Part shown: one piece after another, positions 24,884 through 33,528 of the stretch | How positions within the stretch are numbered: position 1 is the first letter of the stretch | Layout of the letters: every line of letters starts with the position of its first letter | Source of the DNA: JAVBTR01 sp031556065 | GTDB lineage: Bacteria > Bacillota > Clostridia > Christensenellales > Aristaeellaceae | DNA length: 64,000 nt | Assembly: GCA_031556065.1 (NCBI GenBank) | Contig: JAVBTR010000066.1 | Coordinates: 28,777 to 92,776, forward strand | Direction: 5' to 3' | The notes under the pieces: model-generated | What the model saw: the letters and a program-made list of their open reading frames with translations, nothing else | What the model was told of the DNA's origin: nothing | The model's database searches: none | Program-made: the position numbers and the translations under genes

Positions 24884-27271
24884 ATGGACGCAAGGTTTCA
24901 ATGCGCCTACACGCCCAAAAGCGACCCTGCTGCGATGATACAAGGTGAACGCTACCGCTTCACTGTTTTGACCTCAAGGCTGATCCGGATGGAATACAGT
25001 CCGGATGGCATTTTTGAAGATCGGGCCACCCAAATGGCCATCAACCGGAATTTCCCGGCCATTCCTTTCAGGCTTGCGGAAACGGAAAACCGGCTCACAT
25101 TGCAAACAGAGGATCTGCTGCTGGAATACGATAAGAAACCCTTTTCTCCCCAAGGGTTAAGCGTTTCTTTGCCCCACATGGTAACAGTAGGAAAGCAGCG
25201 GGCCCTGTGGCACTATGGCGATGCCCTTGAAACCCTTTACGGTACTGCCCGCACATTGGATGAAGTAGACGGCGCTACGGAACTGGAAGCGGGCATTCTT
25301 TCCCGCAAGGGTTTTTCCGTTGTGGACGACAGCCATTCTTTAACCTTCACGCCGGATGGCTGGGTAGAACCCCGAAGCAGCCAGGAGTCGGACCTCTATT
25401 TCTTCGGCTATGGCCATGCATACGCGGATTGCCTGCGGGATTTTTACACCTTAAGCGGAAAGGCCCCACTGATTCCCCGCTACGCTTTGGGCAATTGGTG
25501 GAGCCGCTATTATCCCTATTCCGAAGAAACCTACAAGGAGCTAATGGCACGGTTCAAAAAAGAGCAAGTCCCTCTTTCCGTTGCCGTTATGGACATGGAC
25601 TGGCACTGGGTCAAGGAGGTTGATCCCAAATACGGCAGCGGGTGGACAGGTTATTCCTGGAACCGCGATCTCTTCCCGGATCCAGCTGCGTTTTTAAAAT
25701 GGCTTCACGCGCAAAAGCTTAAAACAACCCTTAACCTGCACCCCGCAGAAGGGGTTCGGGCTTTTGAGGACGCGTATCTGCCCATGGCAAAGCAGTTAAA
25801 TATAAATACCGAAAACGAAGATGCCATCGCCTTTGATATTACGGATCCGGCCTTTGCCAAAGCCTATTTTGAACAGCTCCACCACCCCCTGGAAGAGCAA
25901 GGCGTGGACTTCTGGTGGATCGATTGGCAGCAGGGTAGCAACTCCGGCGCTACGGGGCTAGACCCGCTGTGGCTGCTCAACCACCTGCATTATTTGGACA
26001 GTAAGCGCCGCGGATCGCGGCCCCTGACCTTTTCAAGATACGCCGGCCTCGGAAGCCACCGTTACCCCATCGGCTTTTCCGGGGATACCCACATCACATG
26101 GGAATCCCTGGCGTTCCAGCCCTATTTTACGGCCACCGCCTCTAACGTTGGCTATGGCTGGTGGAGCCACGACATCGGGGGACATAAACGAGGCCGCAGG
26201 GATGATGAACTGGCCGCCCGCTGGGTGCAGCTGGGGGTCTTCTCTCCGATTATGCGGCTTCACAGCTCCAAAGGCCTGTTCGCCTCCAAGGAGCCTTGGC
26301 TATACACGCTAACAGCCCAAAAAGCCATGATTGATTTCCTGCGCCTTCGCCACCGACTGATCCCCTATCTATACACCATGAATTACAATGCCAGCCGGAA
26401 TGGAACGCCCCTGGTTCGGCCCCTCTACTACCAATATCCGGAAGCAGATGAGGCTTATCAGGCGCCTAACCAGTATCTTTTTGGCAGCGAGCTGATGGTT
26501 TGCCCCATTACGGAGCCTGCAGCCAAGGAACTAGGCATGGCCAAATGCAAAGCATGGCTGCCTAAAGGCCAATGGTTTGATTTTTTTACCGGGCATAGCT
26601 ATTGGGGCGAGCAGTGGCTTTCCCTGTGGCGCACGCTGGAAACCATCCCCGTGCTTGCCAAGGCCGGAAGCATTATCCCGTTGGACGGCGCCGAAGTGCT
26701 CGAAAACGGCGTTGATCTTCCCAAAAGCATAGAGGTTCATGTGTTCCCCGGTTCGGACGGAGACTTTATCCTGCGTGAAGATGAGGGCAACACGCTTGAT
26801 GATCAAGATGATCAATGGGCAAATACCCGCTTCCATTGGGTGTGGGATCAGGCTAAATTCACCATATACCCCGCTAATCAAAATCTATCCGTGTTGCCGG
26901 AAAAGCGAAATTGGCGTATTCATTTTCGCAGCATAGCCATAACAAGGGTTCACGTCACGGTACAAGGCAGCACTGCCGAAGCGGGCAGCTTTTATGATGA
27001 AACGACGCAAAGTTTATGCGTGAGTATAGCGTCTGCGGCAGCGAATGCCGAAATCCGTATCACCCTTGAAGAAGCGGATATTGCCTTAAACCCCGTGGAT
27101 AAAGAAGTGTACCAGATTTTACTTCATGCGCAAATCGGAACCCTTTTGAAAGAAACCATTTACCGCATTGTAACCGCAAATAAAGATCCGGCTGCAAAGC
27201 TTGCCGCCCTACGCACCCTGGATGAAATGCCTCCCGCAATGTTCGATGCCCTTTGTGAAACGTTAATATAA
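24884..27271 (+). CDS. GH31 alpha-glycosidase, second type
   Basis: 795 residues, starting at ATG 24884 after GGAGGGATAAA. It differs from its neighbour: the nucleophile is Asp347 in WWIDWQQG, the acid/base Asp401 in FSGDTHITW, and the barrel start is PRYALGNWWSRYYPYSEE with MDMDWHWV. The C-terminal ~200 residues are beta domains (DUF5110-like; GSIIPLDG, FILREDEG), then a helical tail ending FDALCETLI that I do not recognise. No signal peptide. Two distinct GH31 enzymes in one operon suggest stepwise removal of two alpha-linked residues. It is the last gene of the sigma-54 operon. Confidence 0.9.
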   Translation: MDARFQCAYTPKSDPAAMIQGERYRFTVLTSRLIRMEYSPDGIFEDRATQMAINRNFPAIPFRLAETENRLTLQTEDLLLEYDKKPFSPQGLSVSLPHMVTVGKQRALWHYGDALETLYGTARTLDEVDGATELEAGILSRKGFSVVDDSHSLTFTPDGWVEPRSSQESDLYFFGYGHAYADCLRDFYTLSGKAPLIPRYALGNWWSRYYPYSEETYKELMARFKKEQVPLSVAVMDMDWHWVKEVDPKYGSGWTGYSWNRDLFPDPAAFLKWLHAQKLKTTLNLHPAEGVRAFEDAYLPMAKQLNINTENEDAIAFDITDPAFAKAYFEQLHHPLEEQGVDFWWIDWQQGSNSGATGLDPLWLLNHLHYLDSKRRGSRPLTFSRYAGLGSHRYPIGFSGDTHITWESLAFQPYFTATASNVGYGWWSHDIGGHKRGRRDDELAARWVQLGVFSPIMRLHSSKGLFASKEPWLYTLTAQKAMIDFLRLRHRLIPYLYTMNYNASRNGTPLVRPLYYQYPEADEAYQAPNQYLFGSELMVCPITEPAAKELGMAKCKAWLPKGQWFDFFTGHSYWGEQWLSLWRTLETIPVLAKAGSIIPLDGAEVLENGVDLPKSIEVHVFPGSDGDFILREDEGNTLDDQDDQWANTRFHWVWDQAKFTIYPANQNLSVLPEKRNWRIHFRSIAITRVHVTVQGSTAEAGSFYDETTQSLCVSIASAAANAEIRITLEEADIALNPVDKEVYQILLHAQIGTLLKETIYRIVTANKDPAAKLAALRTLDEMPPAMFDALCETLI

Positions 27272-27294
27272 CATAAATACTTTGCGATATTTAT

Positions 27295-27333
27295 AAAAAG
27301 CGTGCAAGTTTTAACGACTATGCGCGCTTTCTA
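27295..27333 (+). terminator. Terminator between GH31 and the convergent AraC gene
   Basis: AAAAGCGTGCA (27296-27306) and TGCGCGCTTT (27321-27330) form a near-perfect stem with one mismatch, and T-rich flanks follow on both strands. It lies between two convergent genes, so it may serve both. Confidence 0.6.
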
Positions 27334-27335
27334 AT

Positions 27336-28202
27336 TTACAAATGCACATCGCTATACCCTTGGAATTGCGCTTCTCTTCTAAACCTGGCAGGCGACGTAC
27401 CCACGACCCGCTTAAACGCCTTGCCAAAATAATTTCCGTTTAAATATCCGCATTGTATAGCAATCTCCTCAACGCTCAAGCCGCTGCCCAAAAGCAGCTG
27501 CACCCCGTGCCGTATCCGCGCACGGGTCAGCGCCTCGATAATCGTAGTACCCGTTTGCGCTTTAAAACTGCGGGAAAGATGCTCTGGCGATATTTTCAGC
27601 CTTTGGGCAATGGCTGTTGCCCCCTGAATGCTCTGAAACTCCTTCTCAATCATTTCAAGCGCCTGTTTAACCGGCGCATGGATCGCATCGACAGGCTCCT
27701 CTAACGCCATTAAAAGTCTGCACAAAAATCGAAATGTCATTTCCTGTGCATCAAGGGCGCTGCGAAGCATACCTGTGCGTGCCTTATTGTGCATTTGGCG
27801 AAGGCATTCAATGGCTGCGGAATCAGGCTGCAGCGAAAGCTTTGCGCTGTATTTCAAAAGTATTTGCGCCGCATACCGCGCTGCCACCTGGCCGCTGAAC
27901 ATGATCCAAATAAATCGCCAGCCCTTTTTGTTGCGCTCCTCTAGCCAATACCGCGACTCGCTTGGCAAATTCAAAAGAAAGCCGGTTCCAGGGATAAGCT
28001 CGTACTCTTTTCCATCCAAAGCAAACCATCCGCTGCCTTCAAGGGTGTATTGAAACAGCCACGTATCTCTTGCGCGTTTTTTGTTATCCCAATCGTATTC
28101 CCCATAGCGGTACTCCAATCCCAATCCATGAAGCGTCAGCAGTTCCGGCGCTACCGCATCCAAAAAACGAAATCCGTATGTATCCACGACATCTTGAATC
28201 AA
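27336..28202 (-). CDS. AraC-family transcriptional regulator
   Basis: 288 residues. Residues ~1-150 form a cupin-like sugar-binding domain (TWLFQYTLEGSGWFALDG, then LIPGTGFLLNLP). Residues ~185-285 are an AraC double helix-turn-helix (IAQRLKISPEHLSRSFKAQT; IAIQCGYLNGNYFGKAFKRV followed by GTSPARFRR). Start ATG 28202. It is divergent from the GH4 gene with a 104-base gap that carries a perfect 14-base palindrome, so local control of the GH4 enzyme is likely. The inducer is not known. Confidence 0.92.
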   Translation of the reverse strand: MIQDVVDTYGFRFLDAVAPELLTLHGLGLEYRYGEYDWDNKKRARDTWLFQYTLEGSGWFALDGKEYELIPGTGFLLNLPSESRYWLEERNKKGWRFIWIMFSGQVAARYAAQILLKYSAKLSLQPDSAAIECLRQMHNKARTGMLRSALDAQEMTFRFLCRLLMALEEPVDAIHAPVKQALEMIEKEFQSIQGATAIAQRLKISPEHLSRSFKAQTGTTIIEALTRARIRHGVQLLLGSGLSVEEIAIQCGYLNGNYFGKAFKRVVGTSPARFRREAQFQGYSDVHL

Positions 28203-28249
28203 AAAATCACCCTTTAATCAAACTAAAGCTCTTGAATCCTTTTCATTTG

Positions 28250-28263
28250 GACAGTATACTGTC
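28250..28263. promoter_or_regulatory. 14-base palindrome in the AraC/GH4 divergent region
   Basis: GACAGTATACTGTC is a perfect palindrome in the middle of the gap between the AraC-type regulator and the GH4 gene. AraC proteins usually bind direct repeats, so a different regulator, or an overlap with the promoter, is possible. Confidence 0.45.
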
Positions 28264-28306
28264 ATCAAGAATACACTTATATTACCACAAAGGAGGGTCA
28301 ACCACA

Positions 28307-29791
28307 ATGCCATTCAAAATTGCGTTTATCGGTGCAGGCTCCATCGGTTTTACTCGCCGCTTGCTGGCGGACATTTTAAGCGTTCCCGAGTTCCATAATA
28401 TCCAGGTGGCTTTCACCGACATTAACCCCGATAACCTGCGCATGGTCACACAGCTATGCCAGCGGGATATCAACGAGAACGGCCTCTCTATAAAGATTCA
28501 TGCCACGCTTGATCGCAAAGAGGCTTTTAAAGATGCCAAGTATGTGATCAACTGCGTGCGTATCGGCATGCTTGAAGCCTTTCAAACCGATATCGAAATT
28601 CCGCTCAAATATGGCGTGGATCAATGCGTAGGCGATACCCTTTGCATCGGTGGTATTATGTATGGCCAGCGTGGCATCAATGCCGTGCTGGATTTCTGCA
28701 AGGATATCAAGGATGTAGCTTTGCCCGAGTGCATGATGCTAAACTACTCAAACCCAAACGCCATGCTTACCTGGGCCTGCAATATTTACGGCGGTGTTCC
28801 CACATTGGGACTATGCCATGGAGTACAGCACGGGCATCAGCAGATTGCCGAAGCGTTTGGTAAAGATGTACAGGATGTAGACATCATCTGCGCAGGGCTT
28901 AACCATCAGACCTGGTATATCAGTGCTAAGGTCGATGGCGTAGAGCGGGTGCAAGACTTGCGCACATTGATGCCGCAAATAGAGAAAATGCAAAAAGACG
29001 AAAGCATCCGGCTGGATGTACTGAAGAACTTTGGATATTATTCCACCGAATCCAACGGCCATCTCTCCGAATACCTTTCTTGGTATCGCACCCATCCGGA
29101 AGAAATGGCGCAATGGATCAACTTGAGTATGTGGATTCAAGGCGAAACGGGAGGTTACCTACGTGTATGCAAAGAAAGCCGTAATTGGTTTGAAACGGAT
29201 TTTCCCAACTGGCTTAAAGAGCCCGCTTTCAAGTTCACAAAAGAAACCCACAGCCCCGAGCATGGCGGCTATATCATCGAAGCGTTAGAAACCGGGCGCG
29301 TGTACCGCGGGCACTTCAATGTTATTAACAATGGCTGCATCTCAAATCTACCGTATGAATGCGTCGTCGAGGTGCCCTGCTATGCGGATAAAAATGGCAT
29401 CTCCATCCCCCGCGTGGGTGATTTGCCGCTAGGCTGTGCCGCCATATGCTCCCAAAGCGTGTGGGTTCAAAAGCTTGCGGTTGAAGCAGCAGTACATGCC
29501 GACATAACGCTTTTATATCAAGCCGCAATGATGGATCCCCTCACCGGGGCAGCTTGCACCACCACCCAAATTCGCCAAATGGTAGATGAAATGCTTGTTG
29601 CTCAGGCCCAATGGCTACCCCAATATGCGGTCGAAATCGAAAAAGCCGCACTGCGCATGGCCGCCATCACGCCAGATTACCATCCGATAAAAGGATTCGT
29701 TCAACATGAAATGACTGTTGCAGAAATGGAGAGGCAAAGCGCCAAATTCCGTCAGCAGGCAGCCGCTGCGGCCAAAGAAAACGTTAAATAG
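28307..29791 (+). CDS. GH4 glycosidase, alpha-galactosidase (MelA)-like
   Basis: 494 residues. Start set at ATG 28307 (MPFKIAFIGAGSIGFTRRLL), seven bases after AAGGAGGGTC; the 79 codons upstream in frame cross the promoter region. GH4 enzymes need NAD+ and a divalent metal and act by an oxidation-elimination route. Seen: NAD-binding GAGSIGF (10-16), the substrate Asn in LNYSNPNAM, the metal Cys in GLCHGVQHG, and the metal His in AGLNHQTWY. The active-site pattern fits the alpha-galactosidase/alpha-glucuronidase branch better than the phospho-glucosidases. It is probably controlled by the divergent AraC protein. Confidence 0.9.
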   Translation: MPFKIAFIGAGSIGFTRRLLADILSVPEFHNIQVAFTDINPDNLRMVTQLCQRDINENGLSIKIHATLDRKEAFKDAKYVINCVRIGMLEAFQTDIEIPLKYGVDQCVGDTLCIGGIMYGQRGINAVLDFCKDIKDVALPECMMLNYSNPNAMLTWACNIYGGVPTLGLCHGVQHGHQQIAEAFGKDVQDVDIICAGLNHQTWYISAKVDGVERVQDLRTLMPQIEKMQKDESIRLDVLKNFGYYSTESNGHLSEYLSWYRTHPEEMAQWINLSMWIQGETGGYLRVCKESRNWFETDFPNWLKEPAFKFTKETHSPEHGGYIIEALETGRVYRGHFNVINNGCISNLPYECVVEVPCYADKNGISIPRVGDLPLGCAAICSQSVWVQKLAVEAAVHADITLLYQAAMMDPLTGAACTTTQIRQMVDEMLVAQAQWLPQYAVEIEKAALRMAAITPDYHPIKGFVQHEMTVAEMERQSAKFRQQAAAAAKENVK

Positions 29792-29885
29792 CTAGCATAT
29801 TATCTATTACAAACGACTCATGAAGCGTCTATTGAATAGGAAAACAGTTTACCCGATGCTCCAATTAATTTTAGGATATAATATT

Positions 29886-30020
29886 AACGAAAAGGTGTGC
29901 AGTGTTTTAACGATGACCCATCTTCTTAACAATGCCTCCTTATTAGCTTAACGATTCTAAGAAGGCTCGAATGAAACGTTAAAACAGTGATGAAAAGTCA
30001 CACTACAGAACCTTTTCGTT
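29886..30020. repeat. 135-base inverted-repeat element (MITE-like or structured RNA)
   Basis: Ends are exact inverted repeats, AACGAAAAGG (29886-29895) and CCTTTTCGTT (30011-30020). Inside, CAGTGTTTTAACG near 29900 matches CGTTAAAACAGTG near 29975 with one mismatch, and CTTCTTA/TAAGAAG forms a third nested pair. No ORF is present. A TATAAT lies a few bases upstream, so a transcribed hairpin is possible. No target-site duplication is evident. Confidence 0.6.
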
Positions 30021-30132
30021 ATCCACTTACCCCTACCCCTAACCCGAACCTCCTTGAAAATCAAGGCCTCCAATATAGGGCTTTGTATCAACTTCTCTGT
30101 AGTTTTCCACGTAAGTCATCAACGATGATACA

Positions 30133-30170
30133 ATGCACACCCCTTTAAGTTAGGGGGTGTGCATTTGTGA
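30133..30170 (+). terminator. Hairpin resembling a terminator
   Basis: ATGCACACCCC (30133-30143) pairs perfectly with GGGGTGTGCAT (30154-30164). The following T-run is interrupted. No gene ends close by on the plus strand, so it may be an orphan terminator or part of a mobile element. Confidence 0.5.
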
Positions 30171-30345
30171 TTTTGGGAGTTTCATTTTGGTTTGAGGGTG
30201 TTTCATTTTTAACGATAGCGCCAGAGGCTTCATTTTTGATTATGCGATTTCGGCTTTTAGGCCCAAGTTACCCACTGCGCTATATCGCGCATCCTATGCA
30301 TCAGTCATCAAACCCATTTTCTGTAACATGTCAAAGTATAGCATA

Positions 30346-31344
30346 CTACACTTGATTACTTCTTTCCTTTATATAACTCTCGATATAATTAAGCATTTCC
30401 ATTTGAGAACTGCCATCATTTTTATGCCCTCTTTTGTAGCTATTCATCATCATCTCAATTAATCTTAAAATCAAAGGACTTACAGACACGAAATGTTCAA
30501 AGATGGTGTTTGAATTTACTTTGAAGTCGTATTCAAAATACTCCTTCATGTATCGTTTTACTTGTGTTTCTGTAATCCCTTGAATTTCAACAATATCGCC
30601 AACACCAAACCAATCAACTACATTTTCTCTAAAAAAATCAGTTCTTGAACAAATTATCATTTTAGATTTTGCGTACATACAAGCCATAATATCGTAATAT
30701 ATTTTCGAAAGGTCTGCTGGCAAATCTATTTCACTTAGATCATCGATAATGAAAACAAAAAAACCCGCTTCATTAAGATACTTAAAAGTATTCTCATTCA
30801 CCTTAACATCATATATCCGGTTGAGCTGTTCAAGTATAAAATACTCAATTGATTCGTTTTTGTCCCAGCAGCTTAATTTGACATACACAGGAAACCTATC
30901 AAAGTTTCCATTGATAATTTCATCGGCAAGTTGATATTCAAACATTCTGCAAACGGTTGTTTTCCCTGCACCTCCCGCACCAAGAATCGTCATCTGCGTT
31001 CCAACGCCTTTTTTCCAGGTAGTCAAATATTTTCCAATTGGAAGCATCTTACCTTTACTGGATTCTATATTTAGAGGTAATATTTTATCAGGAAATAGAT
31101 TTTCCTTAAAATGCACAAGCTCTTTGCAAGCATCTATAAAACCCAGCTTGGTAAAAATGTGTTTTTTCAAATCAACAACCTGAATTCCACTATAGCTCCA
31201 TCTTTTTGAGTCGCATGGCGCGGCCCCTTTTTTGTACTTCCAGCGCATCGCTTTGTTCACGCAGACTATCATAAGTCGCCGTCTTTTCTTCAAACAGGCA
31301 AGCGAACTCAGCCTGCGGCATGGCGGTGCTGGCGTTCTTATCAA
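30346..31344 (-). pseudogene. NACHT-like NTPase, N-terminus replaced by recombinase debris
   Basis: A 332-codon frame. From about residue 45 onward it is a NACHT/STAND-type ATPase: Walker A GAGGAGKTT, Walker B FFVFIIDDLSE, then MIICSRTDF and a helical segment ending ERSNQV. Such ATPases normally have an effector domain before and a repeat sensor after the NTPase; neither is present. The first ~44 codons run over a recombinase fragment (31190-31357) in another frame, so the natural start was lost, or lies near 31200. It is markedly AT-rich compared with its neighbours, a sign of transfer. Complete NACHT proteins include anti-phage sensors; this one looks truncated. It could still be expressed as a small ATPase. 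Confidence 0.65.
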
Positions 31345-31357
31345 TCAGCTCACGCAT
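31190..31357 (-). pseudogene. C-terminal fragment of a large serine recombinase
   Basis: The frame MRELIDKNASTAMPQAEFAC continues to LKKMEL and a TAG. The pattern of LIDKNA, MPQAEF, YDSLREQ and ALEVQKR is the coiled-coil tail of transposon-type large serine recombinases. The catalytic domain is absent. The fragment ends where the NACHT-like gene begins, marking an old recombination junction near 31200. Confidence 0.6.
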
Positions 31358-31375
31358 TTCATATGGCTTTCATAT

Positions 31376-31645
31376 TCACTCCCTTCCTTCCTGCAATCTG
31401 CATTTGCATGTGATAAGCTGTCGCCCACATGAAGGGCAACGCTCATGGTCGCAGCCGAAATGGTGGTAGTGACCTTTAAGTGCATTGCAATCGTCACAAC
31501 GATAAGCATCGTCCTCCGTTACATCGAAGTCACCTTCTTCACCGTCCTTGATTCTTGGGTAGGGCTTGCCGCTGATGATAAACACCTTCATGCTGCACCC
31601 GTCTGCTGTAAGCATTTCTTGCTTGCAAAACTCGCATACCGACAT
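31376..31645 (-). CDS. Small zinc-ribbon protein of mobile-element type
   Basis: 89 residues with CEFC near the N-terminus, CDDC in the middle, and HERCPSCGRQLITCKC near the end, so probably two zinc knuckles. The sequence between (YPRIKDGEEGDF, GHYHHFGCDHE) is of a kind I associate with small accessory proteins of clostridial conjugative elements, usually near recombinases. The neighbouring recombinase fragment fits that. Function is unknown. It ends 18 bases before the recombinase fragment on the same strand. Confidence 0.6.
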   Translation of the reverse strand: MSVCEFCKQEMLTADGCSMKVFIISGKPYPRIKDGEEGDFDVTEDDAYRCDDCNALKGHYHHFGCDHERCPSCGRQLITCKCRLQEGRE

Positions 31646-31844
31646 TTAAACCGCCTCCTGTCAATTTGGTATGAACATATTGGCTCTAAATCGGATAAAA
31701 TGCAAAGACGTAAGATCGACTTTTGTGTTATCTAGTCTTTACGATACCAACGCACTCCATCTAAGCTTCCTGCGCTGCCATTCAGACCCCTCTTCATTTT
31801 CGATTGAAACGCAATCAAAAATACGAATAGTTTTTCATCGTCAA

Positions 31845-31873
31845 TTGATAAAACTTTGTTTTTGTGGTAAACT
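31845..31873 (+). promoter_or_regulatory. Promoter of the AAA/DUF4143 gene
   Basis: -35 TTGATA (31845-31850), 17-base spacer, -10 TAAACT (31868-31873). It lies 21 bases before the ATG at 31894, so the leader is very short. Confidence 0.5.
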
Positions 31874-31893
31874 ACCATCATGGAGGCGATTGT

Positions 31894-33078
31894 ATGATAG
31901 AACGTAAAGAATACCTAGCTCAACTGCGTAAATGGCGGGAACACAAGGTCATAAAAGTCATTACAGGTGTCAGGCGATGCGGAAAGTCTACATTGCTTGA
32001 ACTCTATCAACAAGAATTGCAAAAAGACGGTGTTCCCAAAGAATGCTGTCTTTCGATCAACTTTGAAGACATCCGTTATGAAGGGCTAAAGGAATATCAC
32101 GCATTGTATGACTATATTTCCGAGAAGCTTGTGCCCGACCAAATGAACTTTATCTTTTTAGATGAAATTCAGCAGGTACCGGAATTCCAAAAAGCTGTAG
32201 ATAGCCTGTTCCTTAGAGCGAATGTGGACATTTACATAACAGGCTCAAATGCACACATGCTCTCCGGCGAGTTAGCGACCCTGCTATCCGGCAGATATGT
32301 GGAAGTGTTCATGCTGCCGCTTTCTTTTTTCGAGTACTATCAGGTCGTAGGTGGAGATAAACGAGATGCGTTTACCCGGTTTTATCGAAACGGTGGCTTC
32401 CCCTATGCCTCCACCCTTACAGATACGGCCACATGGCGCGATTACATCCAAGGCATTTATTCAACTGTCCTCCTTAAAGATATAGTAGAACGCAAGCGTG
32501 TCGCTGATGTCCCATTGCTCGAAAGCATCATCCGTTACCTAGCAGACAACATCGGCAATACTGTTTCTGTCAAGAAAATTGCAGATAGCTTGACCAGCGA
32601 TGGCCGCAAAACCACCGTCAACACTGTTGATAGCTATGTTCAGGCATTAAAAGATGCTTTTATCCTTTACGAAGCCGACCGCTATGACATTAAGGGCAAA
32701 CAACATTTGCGTTCCCTGGAAAAGTACTATCTGGTCGATATTGGCTTTCGCAGTCTGCTGCTAGGCGAACGAACCCGCGATATAGGCCGTGTGCTCGAAA
32801 ACATCGTTTACCTTGAACTCCTTAGGCGAGGGTATAAAGTCAGCATTGGCAAAGTAGACACGCTCGAAGTAGACTTCGTAGCCGAATACGGCGACGACCG
32901 CATCTATTATCAGGTTGCCGCCAGTATTATGGACGAAAATACCTATGCCCGCGAATTTGCATCACTCAAAAAGATACCAGACCATTATCCCAAGTTCATC
33001 CTCACGATGGACGATTTGCCTATGGGCGAGGACGGTATAAAGCAAGTGAACATTATCGACTTTTTGTTGGGTGCTTAA
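31894..33078 (+). CDS. AAA ATPase with DUF4143 domain
   Basis: 394 residues. ATG 31894 (MIERKEYLAQL) follows GGAGGCGATTGT. The N-terminal AAA_14 domain has Walker A TGVRRCGKST (near residue 25) and Walker B FIFLDEIQQV, with ITGSNAHMLSGEL as the following sensor strand. The C-terminal DUF4143 domain has the typical VLLKDIVERK and a nuclease-like tail (LEVDFVAEYGDDRIYYQVA). The family is widespread and poorly understood; some members are linked to mobile elements or defence. It is a single gene with its own promoter in an accessory region. Full length, no damage seen. Confidence 0.9.
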   Translation: MIERKEYLAQLRKWREHKVIKVITGVRRCGKSTLLELYQQELQKDGVPKECCLSINFEDIRYEGLKEYHALYDYISEKLVPDQMNFIFLDEIQQVPEFQKAVDSLFLRANVDIYITGSNAHMLSGELATLLSGRYVEVFMLPLSFFEYYQVVGGDKRDAFTRFYRNGGFPYASTLTDTATWRDYIQGIYSTVLLKDIVERKRVADVPLLESIIRYLADNIGNTVSVKKIADSLTSDGRKTTVNTVDSYVQALKDAFILYEADRYDIKGKQHLRSLEKYYLVDIGFRSLLLGERTRDIGRVLENIVYLELLRRGYKVSIGKVDTLEVDFVAEYGDDRIYYQVAASIMDENTYAREFASLKKIPDHYPKFILTMDDLPMGEDGIKQVNIIDFLLGA

Positions 33079-33131
33079 GATGTGCAAAACCTGTCAGCAC
33101 TCATCAAACCAACCCCTTTCAGAAGTCCTAT

Positions 33132-33160
33132 TTGATAACCGCAATTGAATAGGGTATAAT
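33132..33160 (+). promoter_or_regulatory. Promoter of the MNT/HEPN operon
   Basis: -35 TTGATA (33132-33137), 17-base spacer, -10 TATAAT (33155-33160), a near-consensus sigma-A promoter 26 bases before the MntA-like start. Confidence 0.8.
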
Positions 33161-33186
33161 ATGCTTAACGAAGGGAGGCGGCTAGC

Positions 33187-33528
33187 ATGTGTTCACCATC
33201 AATGCTAAAAGAGATATTGCAACAACTCTGTGACAAACTGGGCATTTTACTTGGAGCATCCATGAAGGATATCATTCTTTTTGGTTCCTATGCTCGAAAC
33301 GATGCCGATGACACCTCCGATATCGATGTCATGATACTGGCTGATATGAGTCGTGAACAAATTGCCACTTTAAGCTTCCAGCTTGGTGAAATTGCAAGCG
33401 ATTTGCTGTTCGATTATGGCATCTTGGTTTCACCCATCGTTGAAAATCAAGACTACTTCCAATCAAATTTAGATGTACTCCCCTTCTTTCGTAACGTACA
33501 TAACGAGGGGGTACGCATCAGTGCATGA
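33187..33528 (+). CDS. MNT nucleotidyltransferase antitoxin (MntA-like)
   Basis: 113 residues, minimal nucleotidyltransferase fold. The motif GSYARNDADDTSDID fits GSX10DXD exactly, the signature of MntA antitoxins that add AMP to a tyrosine of the HEPN partner. Start ATG 33187 follows GGGAGGCGGCTAGC. The stop overlaps the next gene by eight bases, so the two are coupled. The pair forms a type VII-like toxin-antitoxin module, here within an accessory island. Confidence 0.88.
   Translation: MCSPSMLKEILQQLCDKLGILLGASMKDIILFGSYARNDADDTSDIDVMILADMSREQIATLSFQLGEIASDLLFDYGILVSPIVENQDYFQSNLDVLPFFRNVHNEGVRISA

Larger units (their letters stand above)
29792..30345. other. Intergenic stretch with repeat and hairpin
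   Basis: 554 bases without a convincing gene. It holds the inverted-repeat element at 29886-30020 and a hairpin at 30133-30164. The rest (30021-30130 and 30165-30345) shows nothing recognisable. Base composition drops towards AT here, marking the edge of the accessory region. Confidence 0.6.
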
